Assembly (NCBI RefSeq): GCF_004348675.1
Contig: NZ_SMKN01000002.1
Coordinates: 1 to 64,000 of the forward strand
Origin: Micromonospora sp. KC606
GTDB lineage: Bacteria > Actinomycetota > Actinomycetes > Mycobacteriales > Micromonosporaceae
Direction of reading: 5' to 3'
Length of the DNA: 64,000 nucleotides
Shown here: piece by piece, positions 35,979 to 43,895 of the stretch
Layout: each line of letters starts with the position of its first letter
Numbering within the stretch: position 1 is the first letter of the stretch
Notes under the pieces: model-generated
What the model was told of the DNA's origin: nothing
The model's input: the letters and a program-made list of their open reading frames with translations, nothing else
Database searches by the model: none
Made by a program: the position numbers and the translations under genes

Positions 35979-38693
35979 TCAGCTCTCAGTACGAGGAGCT
36001 GCGGTCGGCATCAGCGCCGACAGTTCGCCGCGCGAGGAAACGCCGAGTTTGGGGTAGGCGTTGTAGAGGTGGTAGCCGACGGTACGCGGGCTGAGAAAGA
36101 GCTGAGTGCCGATGTCCCTGTTGCTGTGGCCCTTGGCGGCCAGCTGTACCACCTGCCGTTCCTGAGAGGTCAGACGACCCAGCGCGTCGGCGCCCTCGGT
36201 GCGGAAGGACCGGTTCTCTCCCGTGGCGCGCAGCTCAGCGCTCGAGCGGTCGGCCCAGAGCTTCGCACCCAGCCGTTCAAAAATCTGCAAAGCGGATCTC
36301 AGCATGGTTCTGGCTTCGATTCGTCGATGCTGTCTGCGTAACCACTCGCCGTGCAGTAGTTGCGTGCGGGCTCGTTCGAACGGCGAGTCCGCGTCGTGGT
36401 GGTGCAGTGGGACGGCGCGCGTCCAGGTCTCCTCGTCACCGCCGAGCAACGCCTCGCAGCGAGCGGCGACCGCCCGGGCCCACGGATGTGCACTGTGATC
36501 GGCCCAGTCGCTGTACTGGCGGGCGGCTTCCCAGCCGAGCTCGGGCCGGCCCACCCGGACCGCTGCCTCGACCAGGTCGGGCAGGCTATGCACGGTGACC
36601 AGCTTGTTGGTGCCCTCCACCACCGCCAGCAGTTTCTCTAGCGCGGCCTCGTGCCGGCCTGCGCCGAGATCGAGCAGGGCCGTGATGGCCGTGGCCCGCG
36701 ACTGGCTGGGTGCGGACCCGTGTGCCCCCATGTCGGTCGCCAGCTGCCTGCAGTTTTGCTCGTCGCCCTCGATCGCACAGAGGTGGGCGAGGACAGCCCG
36801 GAGGAAAACCAACTCCCGGCTCTGGCCGATGTCCTGCGCGATGCGGGCGCCCTCACTCGCGCTGGCCCTCGCGTCCCGATGCGCGCCCAGCCAGAGCTGC
36901 GTGCGGGCGAGCAGCATCAGGGCGCGCGGCAACACGCCGATCGCGCCTTGGGCCCGGCACTCGCGCTCCAGAGCGACGGCTCGGCGGTGTGCGGCGACGT
37001 AGTCGCCGAGCAGCACCTCCCACCAGGCGATCTTCGCATTCTCCCGGAGGCCGATCGGGCCGCTGGTTAGATCCCGGTCGAATAACAGGCGTACGGCCCG
37101 TGACGCCTCGGCGGCACTGCCTTCCGGTGCGGAGAGCCCGGTGATGTGGACGGCTACCTGCTCGATGCGGGCCGCGTCCGGCAGGCACAGTCGCCGGGCC
37201 TGGTCGGCCACTGTCGGCACCGCCGGGAAGTCTCCCGCGCTCCAGGCAGTCTCGATCGCTGCGAAGAGCAGGCCGGTAGCGAGGTCGGGTGCCTGCTCGG
37301 CCACGGCGTCGGCAGCTTCGGCGAGGAGCTGGCGCGCGGAGGTCGCGCTGCCGCGCTCGTCGGCCAAGCCGGCTCTGATCCTGGCCATCTCGGCTCCGAC
37401 GAGCGGGTCGGCGACCAGATCGGCGGCGTCGTCGGCGAGGCCGGCCGCCCGTTCAAACTGGCCCGCGTCGGCGGCTGCCCTTGCCGCGGCGGCCAGGCGG
37501 CGACCGCGGCTGTGGTGGTCGGTGCTGAGGTTGGCGGCGCGTTCGTAGGCAGCGGCGACCGCGGCGTGTCCACCGCGACGTCGCGCGCTTTCCGCGCTGC
37601 GTTCGAGTTCCACCGCCACGTACTCGTCCGGTCCGGTGGTCGCCGCCGCCAGATGCCAGGCCCGCCGGTCCCCGTCCAGGACGTCGGCGAGTGCCCGGTG
37701 TACCGCCAGGCGCCTGCTCACGGTGGCGCCGCGGTAGGCGGCGGTTCTGATCAGTGGATGCCGGAACACCAGAGCATCACCTGACATGCCCAGCAGCCGC
37801 TGTCTCTCGGCGGGCTCCAGATCGGTCACATCCGCGCCGAGCAGCTTCGCTGCGGCGAACACGCTCGCCGGATCGCCGTGGTCTGCGGCGGCCACCAGCA
37901 GCAGGGTCTGCGTCGCCGCCGGCAACGTGGCGATGCGGTCGGCGAAGGTTTGCTGCATGCGGCTGAAGATGGAGGCCGCACGTACGCCGTGCGGCTCCGC
38001 GGCGAGTTGGCCTTCCCGCTGGGCAGCGGGAAGTTCCAGCAAGGCCAGCGGATTGCCCCCGGCCTCATGGAGGATCTGTTCCCGGACGTGCGCGGGCAGG
38101 TCGGCCGCCTCCTTGGCGAGCAGGCGGGCCGAGGCCTCACGCGGCAGGTTGGCCAGTGTCAGCTCAGGCACACCGGGCGCCGGGAACGCCGGGGCGTACA
38201 CGTCACGGGCGGCGAGGAGCATGACGATACCCTCTTCCTGCAGCCGCCGGGCGGCGAACAGCAGCGCCTCCGCTGAGGCGTGGTCGAGCCACTGCGCATC
38301 ATCGACTACGCACAGCACCGGCTGCTCCTCTGCCAGGTCGGCGAGCAGCGTGAGCACGCCCATACCCACCAGGAAGCGGTCTCCCTCCACGGGAGCCACC
38401 AAGCCCAGCGCGCCTCCCAGTGCCCGTGCCTGCCTGTCCGGCAGCCCGCCGACCCGACCGGTCACGCTCTTGAGCAGCAGGTGCAGGCCCGCGAACGGCA
38501 GTTGACGCTCCGTCTCGATCCCGGTTCCCCGGACGACGTGTAGGTCGGCTGCGGCGGCGACCGCGTGGTCGAGCAGGGCTGTCTTGCCGATCCCCGCCTC
38601 ACCCCGGAGCAGGAGCGCACCGCTCGTACCGTCGCGTGCGCCCCGCAGTAACCGGTCGATAGTGGCCATTTCAGCAGAGCGCCCATGAAGCAT
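35979..38693 (-). CDS. LAL-type (large ATP-binding LuxR) transcriptional regulator
   Basis: A 904-residue regulator starting MLHGRSAEMATIDRLL. Walker A LRGEAGIGKTALL lies near residue 30 and Walker B PVLCVVDDAQWLD near 125. The TPR-like middle is arginine- and alanine-rich. The C-terminal LuxR domain is intact (LTSQERQVVQLAAKGHSNRD...VGYHLYNAYPKLGVSSR). It shares architecture with the neighbouring LAL gene but the two are not close copies. It is followed on the other side by a quinone reductase/FMN reductase pair on the same strand, 25 bases away, which may be its target. Confidence 0.92.
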   Translation of the reverse strand: MLHGRSAEMATIDRLLRGARDGTSGALLLRGEAGIGKTALLDHAVAAAADLHVVRGTGIETERQLPFAGLHLLLKSVTGRVGGLPDRQARALGGALGLVAPVEGDRFLVGMGVLTLLADLAEEQPVLCVVDDAQWLDHASAEALLFAARRLQEEGIVMLLAARDVYAPAFPAPGVPELTLANLPREASARLLAKEAADLPAHVREQILHEAGGNPLALLELPAAQREGQLAAEPHGVRAASIFSRMQQTFADRIATLPAATQTLLLVAAADHGDPASVFAAAKLLGADVTDLEPAERQRLLGMSGDALVFRHPLIRTAAYRGATVSRRLAVHRALADVLDGDRRAWHLAAATTGPDEYVAVELERSAESARRRGGHAAVAAAYERAANLSTDHHSRGRRLAAAARAAADAGQFERAAGLADDAADLVADPLVGAEMARIRAGLADERGSATSARQLLAEAADAVAEQAPDLATGLLFAAIETAWSAGDFPAVPTVADQARRLCLPDAARIEQVAVHITGLSAPEGSAAEASRAVRLLFDRDLTSGPIGLRENAKIAWWEVLLGDYVAAHRRAVALERECRAQGAIGVLPRALMLLARTQLWLGAHRDARASASEGARIAQDIGQSRELVFLRAVLAHLCAIEGDEQNCRQLATDMGAHGSAPSQSRATAITALLDLGAGRHEAALEKLLAVVEGTNKLVTVHSLPDLVEAAVRVGRPELGWEAARQYSDWADHSAHPWARAVAARCEALLGGDEETWTRAVPLHHHDADSPFERARTQLLHGEWLRRQHRRIEARTMLRSALQIFERLGAKLWADRSSAELRATGENRSFRTEGADALGRLTSQERQVVQLAAKGHSNRDIGTQLFLSPRTVGYHLYNAYPKLGVSSRGELSALMPTAAPRTES

Positions 38694-38718
38694 GCCGAGA
38701 GACTACCTTTCGGGCGGA

Positions 38719-39693
38719 TTACGGGATCAACACCACCTTGCCGGCCGTGGCCCGGGATTCCAGCTCGGCGTGCGCGGTCGCGGCGGCCCCGAGCGGAAAG
38801 CGCCGGACGAGCGGGGTGATCAGGCCGTTACCGATCGCGGTGAGAGCGCGCTCCTCCAGCCTTCGTACGCTGCCCGGCCGGTTCACCGGACCCGGGCCGG
38901 GCACGGCGCACCAGCTCAGCGCGCGTTCGTACACTTCGCGTGCCGACACCTCGACGGGCTGCCCACTCAGCCAACCGAAGAAGACCATCCTGCCGCCGTA
39001 ACCGAGTAGATCCGCGGCCTGCCGGCCAAGGTCGCCGCCGATCCCGTCAAGCACCACGGTGACGTGTCTGCCGTCCAGTTCCGCATGGACGTGTTCGGCC
39101 CAGCCGGGTTGGCTGTAGTCCACGGTGAACGTGGCGCCCAGCCTGCGGGCGACGGCGGTCTTGGCTGGGCAGCCCGCCGCACCGACAACGGTCGCGCCCC
39201 TCCGTGCCGCTGCCTGGACCAGCATGCCGCCGACGCCGCCCGCCGCGCCGAGCACCAGCACCACGTCCTCCGGGGCCATGCGGGCCACGTCCATGACGCC
39301 CACCGCGGCTCGACCCGTGACGATGGCCGCCACAGCGGAATCCTCCGGCAGATTGTCCGCGATCTCGTGCACGGCGGCGACCTCGCGCACCGCAAGCTCG
39401 GCATAGCCTCCGCTGGTCAGGCCCAGGCAGGTGACGACCCGCCGGCCCAGCCATCGGGCCGGCACCCCCGCGCCGAGGACTTCGACCACGCCCGCCACCT
39501 CCCGGCCGGGAATTGTCGGCAACCCGGGCAACCACCTGTGGGTACCGGCGCGAACGGCGAGGTCGAGCCGGGAGACGCCGGCGGCGCTCACCCTGACACG
39601 CACCTGGCCGGGACCTGGTCGGGGCTCGGCGACGTCCTCCTCGTAGGTCAGCTCACCCGAGTCGCCAAGCCGGTACTGTCTGATCGCCTTCAT
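38719..39693 (-). CDS. Zinc-independent MDR-type quinone oxidoreductase
   Basis: A 324-residue medium-chain dehydrogenase/reductase of the QOR type. The GroES-like N-terminus is clear (GQVRVRVSAAGVSRLDLAVRAGTH, then IPGREVAGVVEVLGAGV). The NADPH fold has LVLGAAGGVGGMLVQAA near residue 145. No zinc-ligand cysteines are visible, as expected for NADPH:quinone reductases. It likely reduces quinones or enones with NADPH. It lies three bases after the FMN-reductase gene, so the two form an operon with a shared redox theme. Confidence 0.88.
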   Translation of the reverse strand: MKAIRQYRLGDSGELTYEEDVAEPRPGPGQVRVRVSAAGVSRLDLAVRAGTHRWLPGLPTIPGREVAGVVEVLGAGVPARWLGRRVVTCLGLTSGGYAELAVREVAAVHEIADNLPEDSAVAAIVTGRAAVGVMDVARMAPEDVVLVLGAAGGVGGMLVQAAARRGATVVGAAGCPAKTAVARRLGATFTVDYSQPGWAEHVHAELDGRHVTVVLDGIGGDLGRQAADLLGYGGRMVFFGWLSGQPVEVSAREVYERALSWCAVPGPGPVNRPGSVRRLEERALTAIGNGLITPLVRRFPLGAAATAHAELESRATAGKVVLIP

Positions 39694-39696
39694 CGC

Positions 39697-40263
39697 TCAG
39701 CTCCCATACGGGTGCTCGGCCCTGGCGTTCTTCAGCGCACGCCCCCACCACAGCAGCTGGTTCATCAGCGTCGTGGCAGCCCGCTCGGGACCCGCCGGGT
39801 CCAGGTGCCGGCCGTGGTCGTCGAACTGGTTCCAGGGATTGGCGAAACTGATCGTGTCCCTGATCGTGACCGCATGCAGCTCGGCGAACACCCCACGCAG
39901 CGCCTGGATCGCGTGCTGGCCGCCGGACATCGACCCGTAGGAGACGAAGCCCACGGGTTTGGCCTGCCATTCCGAGTAGTGCCAGTCGATGACGTTCTTG
40001 ACCGAGGCGGGGAAACTCCGGTTGTACTCCGGCGTCACGAAGACGAACGCGTCGGCCGTGTGCAGCCGTCGCGCCAGGTCGGACGTCTGGGGCGCGGGAG
40101 GCACACTCGGCGGCAGCACCATCGGCAGGTCGACCTCGGCCAGATCGATCACGTCGATCTGCGTCCCGCCATGTGCCTTCGCCTGAGCGATGAACCAGTC
40201 GGCCACCACCGGGCCGAACCGGCCCTCCCTGGTGCTGCCGATGATGACCGCGACGTTCAGCAT
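39697..40263 (-). CDS. NADPH-dependent FMN reductase family protein
   Basis: ATG 40263 gives 188 residues (MLNVAVIIGSTREGRFGP). The flavodoxin-like fold is shown by GSTREGR at the phosphate-binding loop, VFVTPEYNRSFPASVKNVIDW near residue 72 and KPVGFVSYGSMSGG near 102. Such proteins are NAD(P)H:quinone or azo reductases using FMN. It is the first gene of the operon with the quinone oxidoreductase. The palindromes upstream at 40342-40371 are the likely control site. Confidence 0.9.
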   Translation of the reverse strand: MLNVAVIIGSTREGRFGPVVADWFIAQAKAHGGTQIDVIDLAEVDLPMVLPPSVPPAPQTSDLARRLHTADAFVFVTPEYNRSFPASVKNVIDWHYSEWQAKPVGFVSYGSMSGGQHAIQALRGVFAELHAVTIRDTISFANPWNQFDDHGRHLDPAGPERAATTLMNQLLWWGRALKNARAEHPYGS

Positions 40264-40341
40264 CCTGTGTCTCCTCATCCGAGCGATCTGATGAGCACGA
40301 CGCTAGGAGGAACTGCGCGTCACCTCCTCTGTCGATCGACT

Positions 40342-40371
40342 GGGTTCGCCCGAACCCGGTTTCGCAACCGG
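40342..40371. promoter_or_regulatory. Two adjoining perfect palindromes between divergent redox genes
   Basis: gggttcg (40342-40348), cc, cgaaccc (40351-40357) is a perfect inverted repeat. It overlaps by two bases a second one, ccggtt (40356-40361), tcgc, aaccgg (40366-40371). They lie in the 178-base gap between the FMN-reductase gene (leftward) and the DsbA-like gene (rightward). That is the position expected for an operator controlling both. Confidence 0.55.
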
Positions 40372-40441
40372 CCACCAGGTCACCCAGGCCCAGTCACCTG
40401 ACAGAAGCCCCCGCCGGCACACCGCTTCTAGCGTTGGCCGC

Positions 40442-41050
40442 ATGAGCAACGGCATCAACGTCAAAGTCAAGTTCACCTTCGACGTCCCCTGCGTGTGGTC
40501 GTACTTCGCCTTCGCCCGCCTTCGACGGGCGCTGGCCCGGTTCCGCGCCGAGGGCGGGCAGGCCGAAGTTGTTTTCCGTCCCTTCCAGCTCGATCCGGAC
40601 GCGACCGTCGCGGGTGAACTCAAGGTCGACGTACTCCGCCGCGCCTTCGGCGGCGACGTCACCGAGGCCGTAGCCGAGATCACCGCTCTGGCCGCCGAGG
40701 AGGGACTGCTGTTCCGGCACGACAAGGCAATCTTCTCCAACACTCTCGAAGCGCACCGGCTCATCGCCCTGGCCGGCCGGCAAGGGCGCGGCGAGGAGAT
40801 GGTCGAGCGGCTGTTCCGCGCCCACCACACCGACGAACTCAACATCGCCGACCGGGACACGCTCAAAAAACTCGCCGCCGAGGTCGGCGTCCACTGGAGC
40901 GACGACGGCGGCGACGAAACACGCGCGGCGATCCAACAGGTACGGCACTCAGGCGTGCGCAGCGTCCCGGTATTCCACTTCGCCGACGGTCCCGCGCTGA
41001 CCGCCGCCCGATCCGAGCAGGACCTTTTCACCGCGCTCGCCGAGGCCTGA
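40442..41050 (+). CDS. DsbA-family (FrnE-like) protein with a CxxS active site
   Basis: A 202-residue thioredoxin-fold protein of the FrnE/2-hydroxychromene-2-carboxylate isomerase group. The active-site region is FTFDVPCVWSYFAFARL, where family members usually have CPWC; here the second cysteine is serine. Other family marks are FRPFQLDPDA near residue 40, NTLEAHRLIALAGRQG near 93 and the cis-Pro loop GVRSVPVFHF near 175. With one cysteine it may be an isomerase or glutathione-type enzyme rather than a disulphide oxidase. It is likely co-transcribed with the SnoaL-like gene. Confidence 0.88.
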   Translation: MSNGINVKVKFTFDVPCVWSYFAFARLRRALARFRAEGGQAEVVFRPFQLDPDATVAGELKVDVLRRAFGGDVTEAVAEITALAAEEGLLFRHDKAIFSNTLEAHRLIALAGRQGRGEEMVERLFRAHHTDELNIADRDTLKKLAAEVGVHWSDDGGDETRAAIQQVRHSGVRSVPVFHFADGPALTAARSEQDLFTALAEA

Positions 41051-41105
41051 CATTCCCATCGCTCTCCGACCTACCGACTGACCAATGCAGAAAAGTGGTG
41101 CAGAG

Positions 41106-41516
41106 ATGACCGAACGGCCCACCGTCTACCAGGTTCCCGCCGACGAACAAGACGTGCGCGAACTGGAACAACTAGTCGCACAAATCGAAATCGGCTTCAA
41201 CCGCAAGGACGCCGCCGTGCTCGACGGCCGGTTCACCGCCGACGCGGTCCTGGTCGTACCCGACGGCACCGTCCTGCACGGATGGGACGATCTGTTCACC
41301 TACCACACCGCGCGGTTAGCGGGACCGATCAAGGACTGGACGACCCGAGTCAACGTGCTGGCCGTATTGCCGTTGCGCCCAGACATCGCCGTCGTCCACC
41401 TCAGGCAGGACACCTCGACCCCGCAGGAAACCTTCAGCAACCGCGGCACCATCGTGGCAGTCAAGAAGGACAACTCCTGGTGGATCAGCGCCATGCACAA
41501 CACCAACGTGGCGTGA
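41106..41516 (+). CDS. SnoaL-like DUF4440 protein
   Basis: ATG 41106 gives 136 residues; ATG 41085 is in frame. The cone-shaped SnoaL/NTF2-like fold of SgcJ/DUF4440 proteins is indicated by ELEQLVAQIEIGFNRKDAAVLDGRFTADAV near residue 15, split by WDDLFTYHTARL near 58. VVHLRQDTSTP and TIVAVKKDNSWWISAMHNT form the last strands. Members are stress-related or polyketide-tailoring proteins without a common activity. It lies 55 bases after the DsbA-like gene. Confidence 0.8.
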   Translation: MTERPTVYQVPADEQDVRELEQLVAQIEIGFNRKDAAVLDGRFTADAVLVVPDGTVLHGWDDLFTYHTARLAGPIKDWTTRVNVLAVLPLRPDIAVVHLRQDTSTPQETFSNRGTIVAVKKDNSWWISAMHNTNVA

Positions 41517-41611
41517 GGAACGCTGTGGGGGCTGTCTCGCTAACGGCTCTGTCTCATAATCGGTGGTGACCGCCGAAGGTAGCCGATGTCGTTGGGGTCA
41601 CGTGTGCGAGA

Positions 41612-42140
41612 TCAATGATCTTACGAAGATAGTGTTCTCGGGGCTGCTGCCGCTGGTGGTCGACGACGTGACGGACGAGGGCGATCGGATACGGTCACTC
41701 GTGAGCCCGTCGATGTGCTGCCCGACCGTAAGGCCGCAACGCTGCAGACGTGGCTGCGTGAGCATCCCGGCGTCGAGGTGGTGTGTCGGGACTCCTCCGG
41801 CGCCTACGCCGAAGCGGTCCGCCGCGCCCTACCCGAGGCGCTGCAGGGCGCGGACCGCTGGCATCTGTGGCACAACCTCGCCGAGGCTGTCGGAAGAGAG
41901 GTCACCGCGCACAGCTCATGCTGGGCCACCGCCGGGCCACCACCCCAGGACGGCAAACGAGCCGTGACCACCCGGCAGCGGTGCAAGCAGGTCCACGACC
42001 TGCTCGACAAAGGGTGCCGGCCTGCTGGAATGCGCCCACCGGCTCAACCTCGGCCTCAACACCATCAAACGCTACGCCCGCATCACTCAGCATCGCCGAG
42101 CTGCACGCCGAAGGGCCTGCACCTGGAGTGGACGACTACG
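41612..42140 (+). pseudogene. ISL3-family transposase with internal deletion
   Basis: IVFSGLLPLVVDDVTDEGDR near 41630 matches the ISL3 transposase N-terminus. It then jumps, with loss of the zinc-finger region, to DVLPDRKAATLQTWLREHPG and then VEVVCRDSSGAYAEAVRRAL, ADRWHLWHNLAEAVGR of the DDE domain. After about 42000 the family frame is lost. At least two frame changes and a large deletion make it inactive. It abuts the signal-peptidase gene of the peptide cluster and marks that cluster's left edge. Confidence 0.75.
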
Positions 42141-42594
42141 TAACGTTTCGTCGAAGTCTTGTGATCGCCACGCCCTCAATATCCCTTAATGGCACGAATC
42201 CCCATAGGCGTGAATCAACACTGTTGGGATGGTCGCCGAGTAACACGGTCATGCCAGCGGGCACCTGTCGCGAGTGACCGACGGCGGGGGCGACCAACTC
42301 CGGCACGGTGTCGCCCGGCAGTGCCGCCAGTCGCTTGACGAGCCATGTCGACGCCGGAGACCCGGCCACGGCGGCCCGGCGCCCGCCCTGCTGGTGGTGC
42401 GCGACGACGATGGCGCCCACGCGGAGCCGCTGCGTGCGGCGCACCAGCAGGCGGTCGCCGTGGGCGAGGCTGGGGCTCATGCTCTCGCCCATCACATCAA
42501 TGATCATAAATCGATGACGTGCCGCGACGACACCGGCGACGGCTGCCGCGGATGCGATCGTTGCTGCGATCAGGGACGGTGAGGTGTCGGACAT
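42136..42594 (-). CDS. S26-family (type I) signal peptidase of the peptide cluster
   Basis: ATG 42594 has a strong ribosome site (aaggaggcgc), giving 152 residues. One N-terminal membrane helix (LIAATIASAAAVAGVVA) is followed by box B VMGESMSPSLAHGDRLLV with the catalytic serine. The general-base lysine is in WLVKRLAALPGD, and box E is VLLGDHPNSVDSRLWG. All catalytic residues are present. It is smaller than the housekeeping LepB and is encoded divergently from the MauE-like gene. The precursor encoded 4 kb away ends its leader with AxA, the type I signal-peptidase cleavage pattern, so this enzyme is the best candidate to mature it. Confidence 0.85.
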   Translation of the reverse strand: MSDTSPSLIAATIASAAAVAGVVAARHRFMIIDVMGESMSPSLAHGDRLLVRRTQRLRVGAIVVAHHQQGGRRAAVAGSPASTWLVKRLAALPGDTVPELVAPAVGHSRQVPAGMTVLLGDHPNSVDSRLWGFVPLRDIEGVAITRLRRNVT

Positions 42595-42646
42595 GCGCCT
42601 CCTTCGCCACGTGACTCTCTCGCCGATACGCTGGTAAATCAATCGG

Positions 42647-42676
42647 TTGACATCGCTGGATGGCAAAGGGTACGTT
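42647..42676 (+). promoter_or_regulatory. Possible housekeeping promoter of the peptide-cluster operon
   Basis: ttgaca at 42647-42652 is followed after 18 bases by tacgtt at 42671-42676. It lies about 30 bases before the MauE-like start and inside the 111-base divergent region. The fit is to sigma-70-type consensus only; no mapped start is known. Confidence 0.4.
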
Positions 42677-42705
42677 CCGGGAACCTACTCGCCGCTGGCG
42701 CATTG

Positions 42706-43287
42706 ATGGCTAGTGCGATACGCAGGACATGGGGGAAAGTGTTGGGTGTTGCTTTCACTGCGGCCATGTTGACGATTTCTGGCGTTCTTGCGATATCCAT
42801 ATTCAGCAAGGTGCGCATGCGTGCGAGCTTCCGCGCGTTCGCCGACGCCGTGACCAGCCTGCAGATGATCTCCCCACGGTGGTCCCGTCCTGTGGCGACC
42901 GCGACGATCGCGGCCGAGACCGTGGTGCTGGCTCTGGTTGTCTGGCCACGTGGCGCGCCTGTGGGCCTGGCGGCGGCTGTCCTTCTCTTCGGCCTGTTCG
43001 CCGTCGTGCTCGCCCGGGCCGTTCGGCGGGAATCCACGACCGGTTGCCACTGTTTCGGAGCGACGAGCGCACCCGTCGCCTGGCGGCACGTCATGCGTAG
43101 CGGGCTCCTCGCCCTCGCCTCGTTCGGCGCTCTGCTGGGCGCGATCGCCGCGCCCGCGATGTCGCTGGGCAGCCTGGACCCGCCGCAGCTTCTGTTGGCG
43201 GTCTTCACCGCGGGCATGGTTGTCGCGGCGCTGGTCTGGCTCGACGACCTTACCTGGCTCCTGCGTGGAGCGACGCACGCGCGCTGA
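42706..43287 (+). CDS. MauE/DoxX-like redox membrane protein
   Basis: ATG 42706 gives 193 residues with five or so membrane helices: VLGVAFTAAMLTISGVLAISIF, TATIAAETVVLALVVW, VGLAAAVLLFGLFAVVLARAV, SGLLALASFGALLGAIAA and LLAVFTAGMVVAALVWL. The family-type motif FSKVRMRASFRAFADAV follows helix one. A conserved-looking GCHCFG pair of cysteines sits after helix three. MauE-like proteins work with MauD-type thioredoxins in forming disulphides in methylamine dehydrogenase and related systems. The next gene encodes such a thioredoxin, so this pair probably supplies oxidising equivalents for the cysteine-rich peptide. Confidence 0.8.
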   Translation: MASAIRRTWGKVLGVAFTAAMLTISGVLAISIFSKVRMRASFRAFADAVTSLQMISPRWSRPVATATIAAETVVLALVVWPRGAPVGLAAAVLLFGLFAVVLARAVRRESTTGCHCFGATSAPVAWRHVMRSGLLALASFGALLGAIAAPAMSLGSLDPPQLLLAVFTAGMVVAALVWLDDLTWLLRGATHAR

Positions 43288-43370
43288 GCTCCCGCACGAC
43301 CACATACGCATGGCAGGGCGCGACGTGTTGGCGCACTGATTCCAAAGAGCCCTCGAGCCAAGGAGCCACG

Positions 43371-43895
43371 TTGCTACTTCTCTCCATCGTAGTCGCCATG
43401 CTGGCGGCACTCGTTGTCGTCAATCTGGTGTTGAGTGCCGCGATCATCAGGCGGCTGCGCGAGACGGAGGCGAAGCTCATCGAGATGACGACGCCGGCCG
43501 CATCCGGGCTGCCGCTTGGCGGCGCGATGCCGGAGTTCGTGTCGCCGGACGGTCAGGTCTCCAGCGCTGACCTCGCCGGCGGCCCGGTCCTTGTCGGGTT
43601 CTTTTCCGCTGGATGCCGGCACTGCCCGGCTCAGGCCGAGGCGTTGGCTGACCGCGCGGAGGAGATCGGTGGCGGGGGTGTGCGGGTGCTCAGCTTCCTG
43701 ACCGCTGGCGAGGGCGAGACCGACGACCTCGCCCCGACGTTGCGCAAGGCCGGTCTGCTCGTCACGGAGGGTGACACGAGCGCGATGATGACGACCTTCC
43801 AGGTGCAGGGCACCCCGGCGTTCCTGATGTTCGGCGACGACGGGCGGCTACTGGCACGGGGTCACGAGCTGAGCGAGGTGATCAACCCTCAGTGA
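43371..43895 (+). CDS. Membrane-anchored thioredoxin-like (TlpA/MauD-type) protein
   Basis: TTG 43371 is the likely start of 174 residues. One N-terminal anchor helix (LLLSIVVAMLAALVVVNLVL) places the thioredoxin fold outside the membrane. The active site is GFFSAGCRHCPAQAEAL, with a CxxC pair near residues 83-86. The cis-Pro loop is QVQGTPAFLMFG. It overlaps the ABC-exporter gene by four bases. With the MauE-like protein it forms a plausible extracytoplasmic disulphide-forming pair acting on the exported peptide. Confidence 0.85.
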   Translation: MLLLSIVVAMLAALVVVNLVLSAAIIRRLRETEAKLIEMTTPAASGLPLGGAMPEFVSPDGQVSSADLAGGPVLVGFFSAGCRHCPAQAEALADRAEEIGGGGVRVLSFLTAGEGETDDLAPTLRKAGLLVTEGDTSAMMTTFQVQGTPAFLMFGDDGRLLARGHELSEVINPQ

